A stretch of 64,000 nt of DNA, from positions 1,676,501 through 1,740,500 of the forward strand of contig NC_084922.1 in assembly GCF_958298935.1 (NCBI RefSeq), in the 5' to 3' direction. How positions within the stretch are numbered: the stretch's first letter is position 1; every line of letters starts with the position of its first letter. Shown here piece by piece: positions 44,400-57,943 of this stretch. The translations under genes were made by a program, and so were the position numbers. The notes under the pieces were generated by a model that did not search any database, had not been told where the DNA came from, and saw only the letters and a list, made by a program, of their open reading frames with translations. The DNA comes from Phragmites australis. Its lineage: Eukaryota; Streptophyta; Magnoliopsida; Poales; Poaceae.

Positions 44400-46845
44400 T
44401 TTTTTGATTGAATGAACGATGAATCAAGCAAGCAAGCGAACTGTACTGCATACCGCAACATCCTGCCGAGGCCAGCTCCTCTCATTCCTTTTGTCCCGTT
44501 CCGGCCACTTTAGCTGCCAGGAACAAGCGGTGGTTCTGTTGCACGGTTCCGTCCCGCTGCCAGCTCTCGGTCTCCGCGCGTATCAGAAGCACACGCCGAG
44601 GAGAGGCCGAGCCGACTCGCGCGGTGTCGCGTTCCATCCATCCATTGGCAGCGAGTGCGAAACCGCGTGCTCTCGGCCGGCCGGCTGCTCCAACCTTGTA
44701 CTTGGAGTCGGTTTTCTCCTCGATCGATTCTTTTTCCACTCCGAAAGGCAAAACGGAATCGAGCACTCGACTTTGTTCGCCCTTTCTCACTCGTTTTTCT
44801 GCCCCAGTCCAATTATTCGTTTCTTGCGTATATTTTGCTCCTAAATCCTGTCGGCTATTGATTCACAGAGATCACCTTTTGTGACAGTTCTCTACGAATG
44901 GCTACTAGCTACTTTGTGAGTGCTCTGTTGGGTGTGAAGTCGTATGAACCGATGGAATCACCCGGAACTCGCATGCCGACCGTCCCATTTCCATATCTTC
45001 GCAAAGCGACCGATGGACCGACGCTTTTCTCGCTCCCATGGATCGGTTCCGTTTTGTATTGCTTCCCGCGGCTTTAGGCATCTCATCCAGCTGTGCGTAA
45101 CTGCGTATTGCGTATTGCCCGCTGTGGGGAAGCTAAGCATTTTTATGATTATCTCGTGCCGATGCGGCGATGCCACTGAGCTCTCCGTCAATCGGCCGGA
45201 TACGTTCATACGTTGGAAGGTGGTAGCTAGGTACGTATGTACAGATTGGAGTTGCACGCAGCTCAGCAAGGGCGTACGTGTGTAGTACACCGATCGACAA
45301 CTTGGTCTAGATCGATAGTTCTTTTCTGCTAACGGTGTGAACATATCCAAAGGTTGCACGGATCATATCGGTCGTACTTGCAATCGCGAATGGGGCATCG
45401 GATCGAACTGTGGCCGTGTGTTGCGCGCGGTTTCTTGATTCGCCGGGATGAGTGCATGCAGACGCAAGAACCAAGCTTGCCGCGGGACGCTTCCAGCCGT
45501 AGATTGGTTGGAGGGCATGAGATGATCGATGAGACATCACTCATCACTCATCAGAACACTGGAACCGAGTTGTGCTTGCGAGCTAGCTTGCGTAGGACAA
45601 AAGGGAGGGGAAAGAACTGAATGCCGCTTGCTTTGCAATGTGCGGCGCCTTCTTTATTTTCTAGGTACGTTGATCATCTAGCCTAAACAAAAGCTTGGGC
45701 AGGGTCTACACCTATGGCCTTCATCCACCTTTTTTTTCTCCCTCTATTTATTTCGTGAAAAAGAACTCAACTGTATATGCCACTTTCTGTTTGAGCCTTG
45801 AGATGCATGGGGCTTGCATGTTGAAGGTGAGCACAGTGGCTAGCTTTTGGGAACATAAGTACTGAGCACTGCAACTTGAGGACGGTATGGCCGGATCATA
45901 TGGTGACGGATTCGTATCCTCTGTGCCTATGTTTGTTCCAACCGTGTGCCTTTTTCTTACAAAACTGAACTTTATCAATATATAGTTTTTTTTAACGAAC
46001 CAGCTGACTATTATATCAAAAGGAAGAGGGTCAAAACCCAGACCGGCACAAAACCAAATTTACAAGGGGTAAAAAAAAGGCCTTGGCCGGAGACAAAAGT
46101 TCTGGGCATGTGAAGGAAAACCTGTTTCTGTTTTCTTGTTTTCTTTGTTATCATGCCTGTTATCATCCGGAACAGATAACCGGGTTTCCTTCGCAGACCT
46201 GTTAAGACAACTAAGCTAAAATGCAACTATAAGCAATACTAGCGATTAGATCTTCATTCGATGGTCAATATCATCGACTGAGAATTCATCTGTTTTCAGT
46301 CACCTGAAATTTAGCATCTCACTTTTTCTAGGGAGGCCGATTCTAATTCTGGTTGCGACAGCTAGTGCTCGACGGATAATTTTCCAGGGGCCTCAAAATA
46401 GTATGCCGAGACTAAAATGGGCTGGGCCTGAAAGCTAGGCCTGAGTTCCCTACCCAAGTCGTTGTTGGGCTCTGACTTCTGCTGCAGTATCTGACAGCTG
46501 GGCTTATTGCATTTCGTGCAGAAACAAGGCGGCCTAGTGTCGAAAACCTTCCCTAAAAAAAGAAAAGAAAAACCATGTGTCGGAAACCTTCATGGGGATC
46601 AAATCAAACAGCAGGACCATCATCGAAGGTCCCTATCACTTCCTATGATTGCGCAGACAGTGACAACATGTGTGCAAGCTTCCCACCGTCCCTACCCAAG
46701 AATAGAAGTTGCCTTACAGGGGAAAAAGGACCACAAAATATGGTGGCAGAGCTTACGCAAAAGCATCTACCTCACAGGGGAAGCAAATACATATCCATGA
46801 GGTAGCAGGTAAAAGCTCTGCCAGAATTACTCACCACGCTGAAGC
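44400..46845. other. Intergenic region, no supported gene
   Basis: Open stretches (44419-44844, 44958-45359, 46507-46800) overlap others in different frames and show no domains. 46000-46210 resembles degraded retroelement sequence but is too diverged to assign. Confidence 0.5.
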
Positions 46846-46846
46846 G

Positions 46847-46847
<1 letters not shown>

Positions 46848-46936
<89 letters not shown>
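46848..46936. repeat. Long (TA)n microsatellite
   Basis: About 44 uninterrupted TA units, the longest simple repeat in the window. Confidence 0.95.
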
Positions 46937-46939
<3 letters not shown>

Positions 46940-49900
46940 ACATTACTAGTTAATTGGCACTAGGCACTGAAAGATCAGTTTCACATTTTTCACTTTACGG
47001 TCATGAACTACTTCAACTAAAACGTGTGCTGAGCTCATGCAGTGCGTACTCGCGCAAGCAATGGCGCGTGATTAACCTGTGTGTATCAAATCATGAGCGT
47101 ATCCGTGTGCAAACGACGGGATCACGAGAGATCGATCCAGGCAGGTTGAGATCTGAACCGCACCTGCCGGCGTTGCCCTGGACGGGGAAGGTGACGCAGG
47201 ACATGCGCGAAAGATGTCGCGGCGCGTGGCCACACAGCGTGCATGCATGCATGCATACGCGCGCGATGAGGAATCGAAGGTAGCAGCGAGCTGAGCTAGC
47301 TGTGGATCGCGGTGGAGTCAGCCGATCTCGGTGAATCTTTCTCGAAGCTCCAACTGCGCAGCCCATCTTTTCGGGTGGTCCTGTGTGCCGTGACTCACCC
47401 TCTATCCACCGGCTAAATCGCCCCACTACCCACCGGAGAAGGACGGCCATGCTCCACCTAAACTTGCCGCAAAGCTCAAGATAACACCGGCATGGGCCGG
47501 CGAGGGGACCGTCCGGCGCATCCGTGAGAGTGAGACCCGTTCCATCGCCGCCCGTTGATCGGATGGATGGTCCAGATAGAGTTTGGTTTGGAATTGCGGA
47601 TGATGGACCATGGCAAGAAACTCTCTCTCTCTTCTTCTTCTTCTTCTAATGGTTGCTCCTGAGGTGGACACGAGAAAGATATGGTTGTTAGATATACGAT
47701 GGCGCGGGAGACTGAGGTGCCATCTCCAAAAGATGGAGCTAGTCTTTCCTCGCTGAATCAATAATATTGCTTGCATCGTACTGAAACTCATCTTACAAGG
47801 GTACCATTAAGCTCCATTTGGATTGGTTTTATCTTCTTTGCCATGGCACTATATATGACCTCATTTTCTTTTCACTTTGGAACCTCTCTGACTCGGACCA
47901 TATGTAGGGTTGCTGGATCGATCTCGGTAACTGGTATGACATGTATGGATAACAACATGGCGCCTACTGTGATCGATCCTGATCTAGTTCGTTCATGTTA
48001 ACATCCCGACAATATCTTAACCGATGTGTGTCTCATGAAAAAGACTTGTTGCTGTGAGCTGGACTCATGCTTCTCTGTCTGAACTTATATGAGGTTGAGC
48101 TATTCAGATTCTCTGTTGCTAGTTGAAATCAACACCATCAGATTAAGTGTGCTATAACTTCTATGAGCTATATATACTATACATACATAGGCGTGTGAGC
48201 TGTCCAATTGTAATTGGATGGCTGACGCAACGGCAACATATTACTAGACACTTGAAACAACTCCTAGCTTAGATGAATATATCATGGGAAAAGGAGAGGA
48301 CCTTTATGTCATCATCGTGGAACTACATGAACCATATATGAGTGTCTCATGAGCTTGCCTTCAAAGGCTTGTACATGCCATATCGATCTCACCATTGCTT
48401 AAGGCACTAGCCTACGATTGTGACAGAAATAACTACTTGTCCAGGTACACACAAGTCTCGCAAATGCATTATGCATCTCGAGCGAATGAAACAACCTACG
48501 TATTGAAGTCGAACAATGCCACAGAGAACAAGGTTTGCTCCTATATAGCCAAATCCCCTACTTGCTACACTTCCAGCACATCAGTTCTGCTCCTATTCGA
48601 GGGTTTCAGCACTGAGCCACTACTATACCGACCCACATGCATCACCACTAGGTTCAGAGAACAAGGTCGCAGGCCCAGCACACGTAACAGAGCGAAGCAA
48701 GTTGCATGCACACAGATCGACATACATGATACATGTCTCGTGCCAAGCAAGCAGCTCCAGCAAATTAAACATCGGTCCCATCGTTCGGCTGTCCATTATT
48801 TGTGCTCAGTCATCTCGCAAATCCCCCTGATAAATAAGGTAGGTCGCTCACATGCACCTCGTGCAGCGAATGGATGGATTCAAGGATCCTCTGAACGGAG
48901 CACTGCAAGTGGCCGCGAGAGAGCCTAAAAGAGGGGGCAGAAAGGAGCTGAGCGCGTTGCCAATCCGAGCGGGATGCCTGAAACGAGGCGCTGAGAAAGC
49001 TTTGGGGAGATCAGGACGAGATCGTGTTGGGAGAGCGTCCAAATCGGAGGAGATTGCATGCCGAGGATTTGAAGAACTGTGAAAGCTCTGGGCTGGGCCT
49101 GCAAGATGAGCTGCCCGTTGTCTAGGCTCACTGAAATGTTTTGGTCGGCTCCCATCTCACTCGCCAAATGAGGGAGCTAGACCGGTTGGGTCTATAATTG
49201 TGCTCTCTATATAGAAACCTTGTCGGGCACACCAGGGGACCAGACTGGGCGTTCTCATTTTCGAGGACCCTCCCGGGGTGAGTTGACTAGCACCATGAGT
49301 ATTGGACAAGTCAATTCAAGTTTGACTCCTCCTTTCTATAAAATTATCGGAAGGGACGTCTCCCCCTCGGAACAATGAACATACTATGTAGCATACATTT
49401 TGCTCCCCTGGTTCTTTTGTGTATGTGGAGGAATTTTGCTGATAGAAATTAGTCCTTTCTATTTTGATTCCAGATGATCTACTGTCAAGACAATGGTTTA
49501 TGTTGTATGTACTTTTCTAGTTTCAGGACATTTTCGCTTGTAGCACATATCATGGCAGAACATACATAGTAAGTTGTCGTTTACGCTTTACAGTGGATCA
49601 TTTGAAAAGGAAATGAGCCTCCCTCCCGACTCGACCAGAGGTGGAGGGACGTGGCTCCAACCTCCCTGACCTCAACCCCCCTCAGGCCTCAGCTCCTCGT
49701 CGCTTGCTGCCGCCACCTAGAGGCGGTGCACGCCCGAGGAGGGGCAGTGGTGCTGGTGTAGCTCTCCGGAGTGGCTGGAGTGGCACTCAATGAGCCTGTG
49801 GTTAAGGAGGTGGATGGACTGCATGGATGGATGGCACCCTAGCGAGCCCGTGGTCAAGGAGCTGGCATTGTTTGCATAGATATGCATGAAGACATCGCTC

Positions 49901-50099
49901 TGGGTGACGGTGATGACGGCGTCCTGGCGTGTCATCCTGGGACAAACGGTGGGCGGCTCGTGACTGCCGAGGGCCATGGCGACACATGTGTTGTCGCTCC
50001 TGCTGCTCCCCTGGGTCTGTAATGATGTCACCACTATCGCTATTGCTCCCGATCAGCACCATCTAGGCTATTGCTCCCAGTCAGCACCGGTCAGGACCC
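46937..50099. other. Intergenic region, no supported gene
   Basis: 'gcatgcatgcatgcat' lies at about 47240 and a CT/TTC tract at about 47620-47648. 49210-49370 has LTR-like composition ('tataaaattatcggaaggg', 'ctcccccctcgg' type). Open stretches at 48395-48928, 48852-49082 and 49717-50062 have no recognised domain. Confidence 0.5.
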
Positions 50100-51130
50100 T
50101 TGAGCTATCTAAATCTCAAATAGGTTGAGCCACCAAACCACAAAGACAAGACTCACCACAAGCCTCTCTTCTGGTCACTTACCACTGTCTTCAATTCAGA
50201 GCTTGAGCCACTAAGCTAAGGGTCTCTACATCCCCGTACAAGCGTTTTACCGCCACTCCACACCAAGTCAGAGGGACAATAAGGTTAAGCCACCAAGGCT
50301 CACGATGTCGGTGAGTCACCAAGACTCCAAGGCGCCGGCGTACCACTTGGTAAAAGGTAGGATCACTCCAACACCTAGTAACAACTCTCTCTAGCCCTAA
50401 TAACACTAACCACTCCCTAATCTTGTGCTAATTGACTTGGATGATAACTTTTAGCACTTTGGTATGTTGAATGTCTTTTCAAGTGTATGTGAGTTTCTCT
50501 GAACTCCAGCACACTCAAATAACCGAGTGGAGGGTATTTATAGCCTCAACCCTATGAATTAGCCGTTGCCCCAATAGTCACATTTTTCGTGAACGCCGGA
50601 TGTTCCAGCGTGCACCACTTCCAGACACTAGACCATCTGGTGTGTATCCTCCACTCACAGTTTGTCGTTGCCAATTGTCACTAGCCGTTGCAGCTCTCTG
50701 AATCCTCCAGCGATTCCTCCGATGCAAGCACCAGACCATCCAACGTGTATATCTCATTCTTCTATTGAACCGAAGGAAATCCCTCTAGACATTGCTCCAA
50801 CGAAGCCTCTGATGTATACGTCGAACCATTTGGTGTATACAACTCTAAATCTTGTTCTGAGAAACACTCCGACGTGTTCAACACTTCATCACCATACCAT
50901 GCGGCGTGTACAACTACAAATTCCCACTTCTAACAAAACACTCCAGTGTGTACAAGTCCTCCAGTGCTGGATCATCCGGCATGTGCATTTTTCCTGAGAC
51001 TTGTCCAATTCAACCCAATCTTTGTCCTACTTCGGTGGATTCTTTATGTGTTGCATCCATGAGACCTATTAAGACATATACTTGATAAATATGTTAGTCC
51101 CATTGACTATATAATTATTAATCACCAAAA
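50100..51130. repeat. Retroelement-like repeat with degenerate palindromes, second copy
   Basis: Between 50590 and 50990, 'cgccggatgttccagcgtgc', 'agaccatctggtgtgtat', 'agaccatccaacgtgtata', 'gaaccatttggtgtatac', 'accatgcggcgtgtac' and 'tggatcatccggcatgtgc' recur every 50-80 bp. They are preceded by 'gagggtatttatagcctc' and followed by 'gttagtcccattgactatat' and 'atcaccaaaatcacatata'. The organisation matches 16600-17790. Confidence 0.6.
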
Positions 51131-52159
51131 TCACATATATGCCTAAAAGGACCATGTTCACTACAGGCGTTGTTTGGGTACAACATGTGTGGTGGGGTGA
51201 GGTGGGAGCATTGTGTGAAAGCGTTGCTCAGCGTTCTATTGATGCTGGAAACGATGATGCCCTTGGATGTCGTTTCCCTCTTTGGAGGCGTTGGCTAGGT
51301 GCCCCTGTTTCAATCAACCATCGATGGGTTTTTTTTCTAGTGAAACCCCAAATCTAGCTTGCCAGATCAGACAACGATGGCGTATTTGATGTCATGTCCT
51401 TTTTGGAGGTGTGTCCTTAGAGTTTACTGCCCCATGTTGGTTGTTCACCATCGTTGGTTAGATTGGAGGCAATGATGTTACCATTGAGTGAAATCGTAGC
51501 TCTCGTCTGACAGTGTTGCTAGACCGATGGCTTTGGGTCTACGGGCTTTGCAGCGGAGAGCTTTGTGGAGGCTTGTGTTGCAGCTAGAGCCAAGCATGTC
51601 CCCTTGGGACTCGGTGACTGCTTGACGATGGTCCAAATAGGAGACATCAATGAGGCTCTTGTGTCTTTGAAGCTGCACTCCATGACGGTTCACGGCAAAC
51701 GACCGTGCTAAGGTGAAGTTAGAGCTGTTGCGCCGTTGGTGTGCTACTAAGTTTGGCAAGATAGCACACAACGAGCTTGTTCGGTGGGGACAGAACACGT
51801 GGGGTGAAGCAATGTTGAGGCAAAGGATAAGGTCTACTATGGTGAAGTCGGAGTTGCTATGTCGGTAGTGCAGCGAGCTTAACAGCGATGACATGTGACA
51901 TACTCCATCATTTGTAGGGTGATGTTGGTTTGCCTCCTGCAATGTGTTGTTTTTCCAAACCGACCATAGTGGAAACGATGTTGTGGTAGATAATACTTTG
52001 TTTTTAGCCCCGTAGTCCCGGTGAGCCTCCGCTCGTTTGTGGTTTTGTAGCTCTTTTCTTTTCTTCTTGTTGCTTTTGTGTGCTTGCTCTTCTTCTCATA
52101 TAATCGTCCACTTTATGGCTTTTAAAAAATAATGTGCAAATACTAATTCTAAATTTTTT
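51131..52159. other. Unassigned region
   Basis: Moderately GC-rich sequence with a T-rich stretch ('cttttcttttcttcttgttg') at about 52055 and an A-rich end at about 52125. It could be the 3' end of a LINE, but no coding motif was recognised. Confidence 0.35.
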
Positions 52160-53760
52160 TTGCGGTCACAGCATCCATCAATTTCATTTTCAACTCCAAG
52201 TTAACTGTTATTGAGATTAAATATCTAAAGGTAATGCCACCTATCATCAGGGAATAGGTTTCTTCATAACCAACATCTAGCCGTTGAGTGAAACCTTGTG
52301 CCACTAGTCGTGCTTTGTACCTCACAATTTCATTCCTTTCATTCCTCTTACAAACAAAAATTCACTTGTATCCTACTGATTTGATGTGAGTAGGTGTGCA
52401 ACATACTAGCCCCAAAACCTTTCTTTTGTTCAGGGACAACAATTCAGCTAGTATTGCCTTCTGCCAGTCTTCCCAATCTGACCTCATTCTTCATTCAGTG
52501 AGCAATGCAGGATCAAGGTCATGATCTATGACTGTGGTAATTTTATTTGCGAAATATATATCGACTATTGTGGTTGCTCTGTTCCATTATTCCCCAATAT
52601 TCACATAGTTCATTGCTATTTCATCATGGGTTGCACTTTCAGATGCTTCTTCATCTTGCTCTTCATAATTTCTTTCAAGTGCACTTTCAGTTGCTTCTTC
52701 ATTACTTCTTACTGTTGGAGCAAGGCTCTTTAGTTTACCAGCGTCAATTTCTATTTTAGCGCGCACATTTTCGCTGGTTTCTTCCTGCGTGGGAAGATTC
52801 AAATCCAGTATGCCTATTTCCTGAGGTTCCATACCATCATCAGGTCTCAACTGGCTCTCATTCTTTTTCCTTTGGGACATTTCTATGATCGGCTGTGGTA
52901 AGCTCTCATTTCATATTTTCTCCAGACGTCTTCGGCTATTTGGGACTTAATGAACCGAATTTCTTGTCATTTTATTATTTTTCGGAGCTCCTAGGATAAG
53001 ATGAGGGGTACCTTCTTTTGGTACTTCTACCCTCTCTGGTGCATTGTGTGCAAGCACATGCCACTTAGTCACGCTCTTCAAATCACAAAAATGATCTGAC
53101 AGATCGTTTGCTAATTTCCGCAGATCGATAATTTTCTGTACTTCATCATTTGCTTCACTAGTGCGAGGATCATGTGGCACAATTCCTTCAATCTGCTAAA
53201 TAATTTCCTGACATTCTTTATCCAAGGATATATTTTCTCCCCCTAATGAAGGGAAATTATTTTTATCAAATATATAGTCAACGAAGCAGACCATATGTAA
53301 GGTCCCATAGCGGTTCACTATGGCGACGATATTAACACATAAACCATACATCCAGGTTTGCGTAAATGGGAAACTTTTAGAATTACCCCTTGCACTAGTT
53401 GCATAGTTAAATAGATGTTATAGGAGAATGATCTATAATAAATGAGAACTGCCGCATGTAGGCTGCATGTCCCCAACATGTAGTAGGAAAATTATAGGGC
53501 TGTAACAAAGGTTTAGCAATGAATTATATTCTTTTATCAGCACTTCGGCTAGTCTATTCTAAGCGTGGACGTGCAGTATAGAATATTCAACTTTAATTCT
53601 CATACCAGTGCAATAGTCATCGAACGCTTTAGAAGTAAATTCTCCAATGTTGTCCATTCTAATAGACTTCACTCGATGGTCAAGAAAAATATTCCTAATC
53701 TGCATGATATGCGAGATCAACTTTTCAAAAGCCTGATTGCGGATAAATAATAGACATACA
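52160..53760 (-). pseudogene. Copia pol remnant: integrase core and start of reverse transcriptase
   Basis: At about 53740-53560 (minus) the frame reads RVKSIRMDNIGEFTSKAFDDYC and then EYSILHVHA, the copia integrase core (canonically DNAGEF) followed by a stop where QNG is expected. At about 52330-52160 it reads YKARLVAQGFTQRLDVGYEE, ISITVNLELKMKLMDAVTA, the first RT blocks, then similarity ends. Between them 53180-52590 encodes acidic linker sequence (LDLNLPTQEETSENVRAKIE) of low complexity. Confidence 0.8.
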
Positions 53761-54839
53761 TATGACTATTTCGAGGATGCATCTATTAATACCATAAAGT
53801 ACCGAAACAGATCAGAAAATAGCTAAATAGGACCACAAATACCCTGGATTTAGTCCAAGAATGTAGGGATTTCTTCTTGTACCTTCAAGGTAGACAGTTT
53901 TCTTATTGATTTCTCGATAGCACATACACGGTATACAAAATCTTCATGATTTGAGAAATTCTTCATATTTATGACATGACCTTGTTTCTCATTATTCAAA
54001 AAAGGGTGAACTAATGCCATAGGGAGAATAATTCTGCACTACGAGTGAACACTTCAGGTGCTTTAATGCTAGTGTAGTACAAACCACTACTCATGGAGGG
54101 AAGTTTTTCTAATATTATCACTTAACTATTACCCTTAGTGATGAGTAGGTGCTCCCTACCATCTTCTTCACCAGTTTTTACCTAGGAACCGTTAGCACGA
54201 ATATCTTTAAAACTTAAGAGTTTTGTTAGATTCAGGGTACAATAATGCTTCTTCAATGTGCAAAGTAGTTCCCATATGTAGTATGTCTGTGGCTCTTCCG
54301 AAACCTACTATGCATTTATCACTTCCAGTGATAGTCATCACTTTCCAGATCTATTTCCGATAAACTGAAAATACATATTTTCTCTTAATATGGTGTTTAT
54401 GGTTACACTATCCACAAAACACACTTCCTCCATACTCGGGCACCACACATATTCTATACCAAAAAAAATATTGTTTGCAGCTAAGCTTGTTCATTTTAAG
54501 CTTTCATTCATTCAATCCTTTTAAATTTAGCAATTAAGTAAATGACTAATTACTCTAATTTTAGATGGAGTCTACAAAATATCCGGCCACTTCATCTTCA
54601 ATGGCTTTCTTTTTCGCTTCATCCTTCATTGCATCTTCTATAGTAGTGGAGGAGGGAAAAGTAGTGGCCTCGACATCCTTCATTGGGAGGTCTTTCAATA
54701 CCAGTGTATGAGCGTTATCAACTTCCATGCGAGATGCTTCCCTTTCAACTACTGCTGTTTTGTCTAGTTCCATCCCTACTATAATGGTGAGGTGTGCTTC
54801 TGGCTGCTCCTTTTTCTTTCTTTTGGTATGCTTCCACAA

Positions 54840-55653
54840 CATGCTTTAGTGCTTTGTAGATTTGGGATCAATGTCCCCAAACACTATACTTATAGCATGT
54901 CGGGTTCTGCTCATCATGTGACTTGACTTCTTTCTTTATCTTGCCATTATCATCACTAGGCTTGACTTTGTCTGCCACCACTTTCTTTCCCCCCTTCTCC
55001 CGCTTCTAATTGTGGTTCTTACGCGCTTTGAAAGAGCTGTGATTGACTTCTAGGCCACTACTCTTCCCTTGTGGCTGAGATAAGAAGTTCTTGTTTATAA
55101 CTTCGTCATGAACTTCATTGATTTGCAACACATCAATCAACTCAGGATATTTTTTGTAATTTGATTGATGGTGATTGCGTGCGGATTCTGCCGCATTCGG
55201 ATGGAAAGTGGAGAGAGTCTTATAATTTTTCCCTTCTTCTGTTATCTATTTTCCACAGAGATACAGTAGTGTGCAAATACGGTTCAGCATGGAGTTGTAC
55301 TCTCTGACATGCTTGAAGCCATAGAAATGGAGCCGGACCAATTCTTGCTCTGTAAGAGGCTTGATGGTGTACTTAAGGTGCTCAAAACGCTCCTACAGTG
55401 CGTCCCATAGTGCCTTAGCGCTGATCATTGCCATGTACTCATCCTTCAAAGTGAGAGAGAGATGGTGGCAGAGAAAATGAAGTGCCTGATCATTCTCATC
55501 CTCCGTGGGAACCATTGCACTACTTGTTCCCAGGCCAATTGCAGCGCGGAGTCTTCTCGTTCCTAGTACAATCCAGACATCTGATGTCCAAGTGAGATAG
55601 TTGCGGCCATCAGCACTTAGCTCAACAAACTCCTTGTTCGTGATGCCCGCCAT
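54840..55653 (-). pseudogene. Copia gag remnant
   Basis: It begins at 55653 with MAGITNKEFVELSADGRNYL and TWTSDVWIVLGTRRLRAAIG, the typical copia gag N-terminus, and runs open to 55393. Further along (about 54920-54870) a zinc-knuckle position reads CYKYSVWGH then a stop: the second and fourth ligands, normally Cys, are Tyr, so the CCHC finger is lost. Stops lie between. Confidence 0.8.
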
Positions 55654-55659
55654 CTACAT

Positions 55660-57389
55660 ATTTAATAATGCAAGCATTACTACTAGTAAAATTGCATCAT
55701 GTTGCTAAATTGGATTACTGCAATTTTTTCGATATTTTCTATGCTATTATATGGATATTACTGAATTTAAATGCATAACATGCAATTTAAGCAGTAACAA
55801 TAACATAGAAATAAATACCGCATAATTGCTAAAACAGATGCAAATTCAAATTCAAGAGGTACTTTTCTGCAAGAAAAAAGTATTCTCGGGGTTTTCCATA
55901 CAGTCTGAGGGTTTATATGTAAAATTCCAGGATTTACGTAATTTTCAAAAACCACAGTGTCTAATATGCAAAAATTAGAGCCTCTGGATAATTTTTAGAA
56001 CAACTAGGAGCATAAATGAAAAAGATAGAGACTATACTCAATTACAAGAAAAACTAGGGGTTTAAATACAAAATTTTGGAATTTTCTTTTCCTTTTCTTT
56101 CTTTTTCCTTTTATTTCCCCGGGTTTCACTCATGGGCCAACCTTCTTACATCTAGGCCGGCCTGGCCTATCCGGCCCAAGCGCCCAGCTTATATGGACAA
56201 CTAGGGTTTGGAAACCCTAGCTGCCCCCGATTCAATCCAAACGGTGGTCGGTGGCGCACGATGCGAGGTAGCATGGTGGCTGGTGCTGGGTGGCACCAGC
56301 GGCTGGTACAGGGAGGCGCCTGCGAGGGCCAGTGCGGGGCGGCGCCAGCGGTGCTCAATACCCGGGCAGGGGTGGCACCGGTGTAGCTCGCAGGGCTACA
56401 ATGGTGCACGATCAAGGCGGCGACAGGTGGTGGTCGGCTTCAAGCGATGGTGGCACACTTCGGATGGCGCGTGCGACGGGTGGTGCATGATGCAAGGCTG
56501 CTTCAGGCAGTGGCACATGGTGAAGGCTGGAGTGGGTGGCTGGGCACGACGGTGAGGTGGCAGCCGCTTCGGGCGGCCGACGGCTGGCAGTGCAGGGGGG
56601 TCACTGGATCCAGGGTGCGGTGGTGCTGCACTGCTGTTTCGAGCGGCGTATACGCGCAGGCGGTGATTCAGCGGCGTGACGACTTCAAGGCAACAACATG
56701 GTGGTCCACCAGTGCCGCTTTGGGTAGCTCGTGCTCGGAGGCAACGTGACGTCCTGTGGTTCCGGTGTGGGCGCGCTTTCGGCGCGATCGGGTGCGAATT
56801 GAGCAGGCGACCGACGTGGCACTTCTCCCCCCTTTTTTCTTTCTCAATGTGTGGCGGTGGCCTTCGAGCCACCGCATACCGTTCTTGGCCGTCGGATTCG
56901 ACCGGCGGTGTGGGGCTGTGCGATGAGCCTAGGTGGTGAAAAGAACTGTCGGCTTTCATGTTGGCGAGGTGTCATGCCCCCTTCCCTTTTTCTTCTTCTT
57001 TTGGATCTCTGCAAAGAAGGGCGGCCACCTATTTCCCAAGCGGTGACGAGTTCGAGGGGCAGCCGCCGGTTCCAGACCAACAGCGAGGTGCGGCTACATG
57101 ACTGCTACGTGATGCTATAGATCTGTTTTGCTACTGTTCATTGATACATGCTACTGTTCATGCGTATTGTTCATGCGATACGTGCAATACGATTCACAAA
57201 TCTATTTTAGTCACGAAAATACTAGCATCGAGAAAACATATCGGACGATCTCATACATTTCAATCCTTGCGAGCGATTTGTGCCGCATAGGGTATATAGG
57301 CTAGGTCATGACCTGCCCGCTCGATACAGTGTAGATCTGTTACGCTAGCTTGGTCTCTGGATGTAGTCTAGAGCTTCATGTTGATAACG
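55660..57389 (-). mobile_element. Copia leader region, partly GC-rich
   Basis: About 1.7 kb separates gag from the LTR. Next to the LTR the minus strand reads CGTTATCAACATGAAGC, a likely primer-binding region. 56160-57100 is GC-rich with overlapping open stretches on both strands, none recognisable. It could include an insertion; the whole is taken as leader by position only. Confidence 0.45.
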
Positions 57390-57649
57390 TGTTGAGAAAC
57401 TATTGTTACTAAATGTAGACTAGCGATCCTTTAAGAGAATAATTATAAAATGAGATACAATATAGGAAAGAATAGTTTATTCTTTATTCATTTGTATTTA
57501 CAATAAAAAGTGGTACTCTATATATATAATGTTAAAAACTTCTAAGATATAGAATCAATCTCTAAAAGATAAAAATATATTTAAAAAGACTAAATCTTTA
57601 GAGATCAAGATAACCCAAATTCTATGGTAAAACTCCAGCTTTCATAACA
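57390..57649 (-). repeat. Copia LTR (260 bp)
   Basis: On the plus strand it runs TGTTGAGAAAC...TTTCATAACA; TG and CA ends are present. It is AT-rich with 'ctctatatatataatg' near the centre. Confidence 0.7.
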
Positions 57650-57933
57650 TAACTGTCTAACCTCTCTCCCTTCGTTCGCCGAGAGGGCTTTGCTCCTGGT
57701 ATTGTGTTAGCTTTTCTCCTGCAACCTCGGAGAGAGGGTGATTCGAGAGAATAGGGAGCAAAGTGGAGCGAGGATTAGGGCGGCGGATTAGCCGGGCGCG
57801 TGAGAGAAACTTAAGATTTCGATCCACTCCCCTGTTCTCTCTCTAGATCTCCTGCTCCCGAGTCTCCCAGGCCTGGCACAGCACAGTGGCACCACACCAC
57901 TCGCGCGCGCGCACTCTTCTCGGCTCCCGCGCA

Positions 57934-57943
57934 CCTATATATG
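57934..57943 (+). promoter_or_regulatory. TATA box of the SPEAR/TIE gene
   Basis: 'ctatatatgc' within 'gcgcacctatatatgccccc' follows a GC-rich stretch, with the expected start near 57970 and a leader of about 550 nt. T-rich sequence and 'ccagcag' at about 58280 allow a leader intron, not proven. Confidence 0.6.

Larger units (their letters stand above)
52160..57649 (-). mobile_element. Truncated Ty1/copia retrotransposon
   Basis: Read on the minus strand: LTR (57649-57390), leader, gag (from 55653), zinc-knuckle remnant (about 54900), integrase remnant (about 53740-53570), then the beginning of reverse transcriptase (about 52330-52160), where it stops. The order gag-integrase-RT identifies copia. 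Many stops and frame changes mark it as dead, and the 3' half of RT, RNase H and 3' LTR are absent. Confidence 0.85.

Noticed and set aside
56396..56959. 187-codon minus-strand ORF in GC-rich copia leader
   Set aside because: Pro/His/Arg-rich with no known domain and overlapping open frames on both strands; lies within an apparent retroelement leader.
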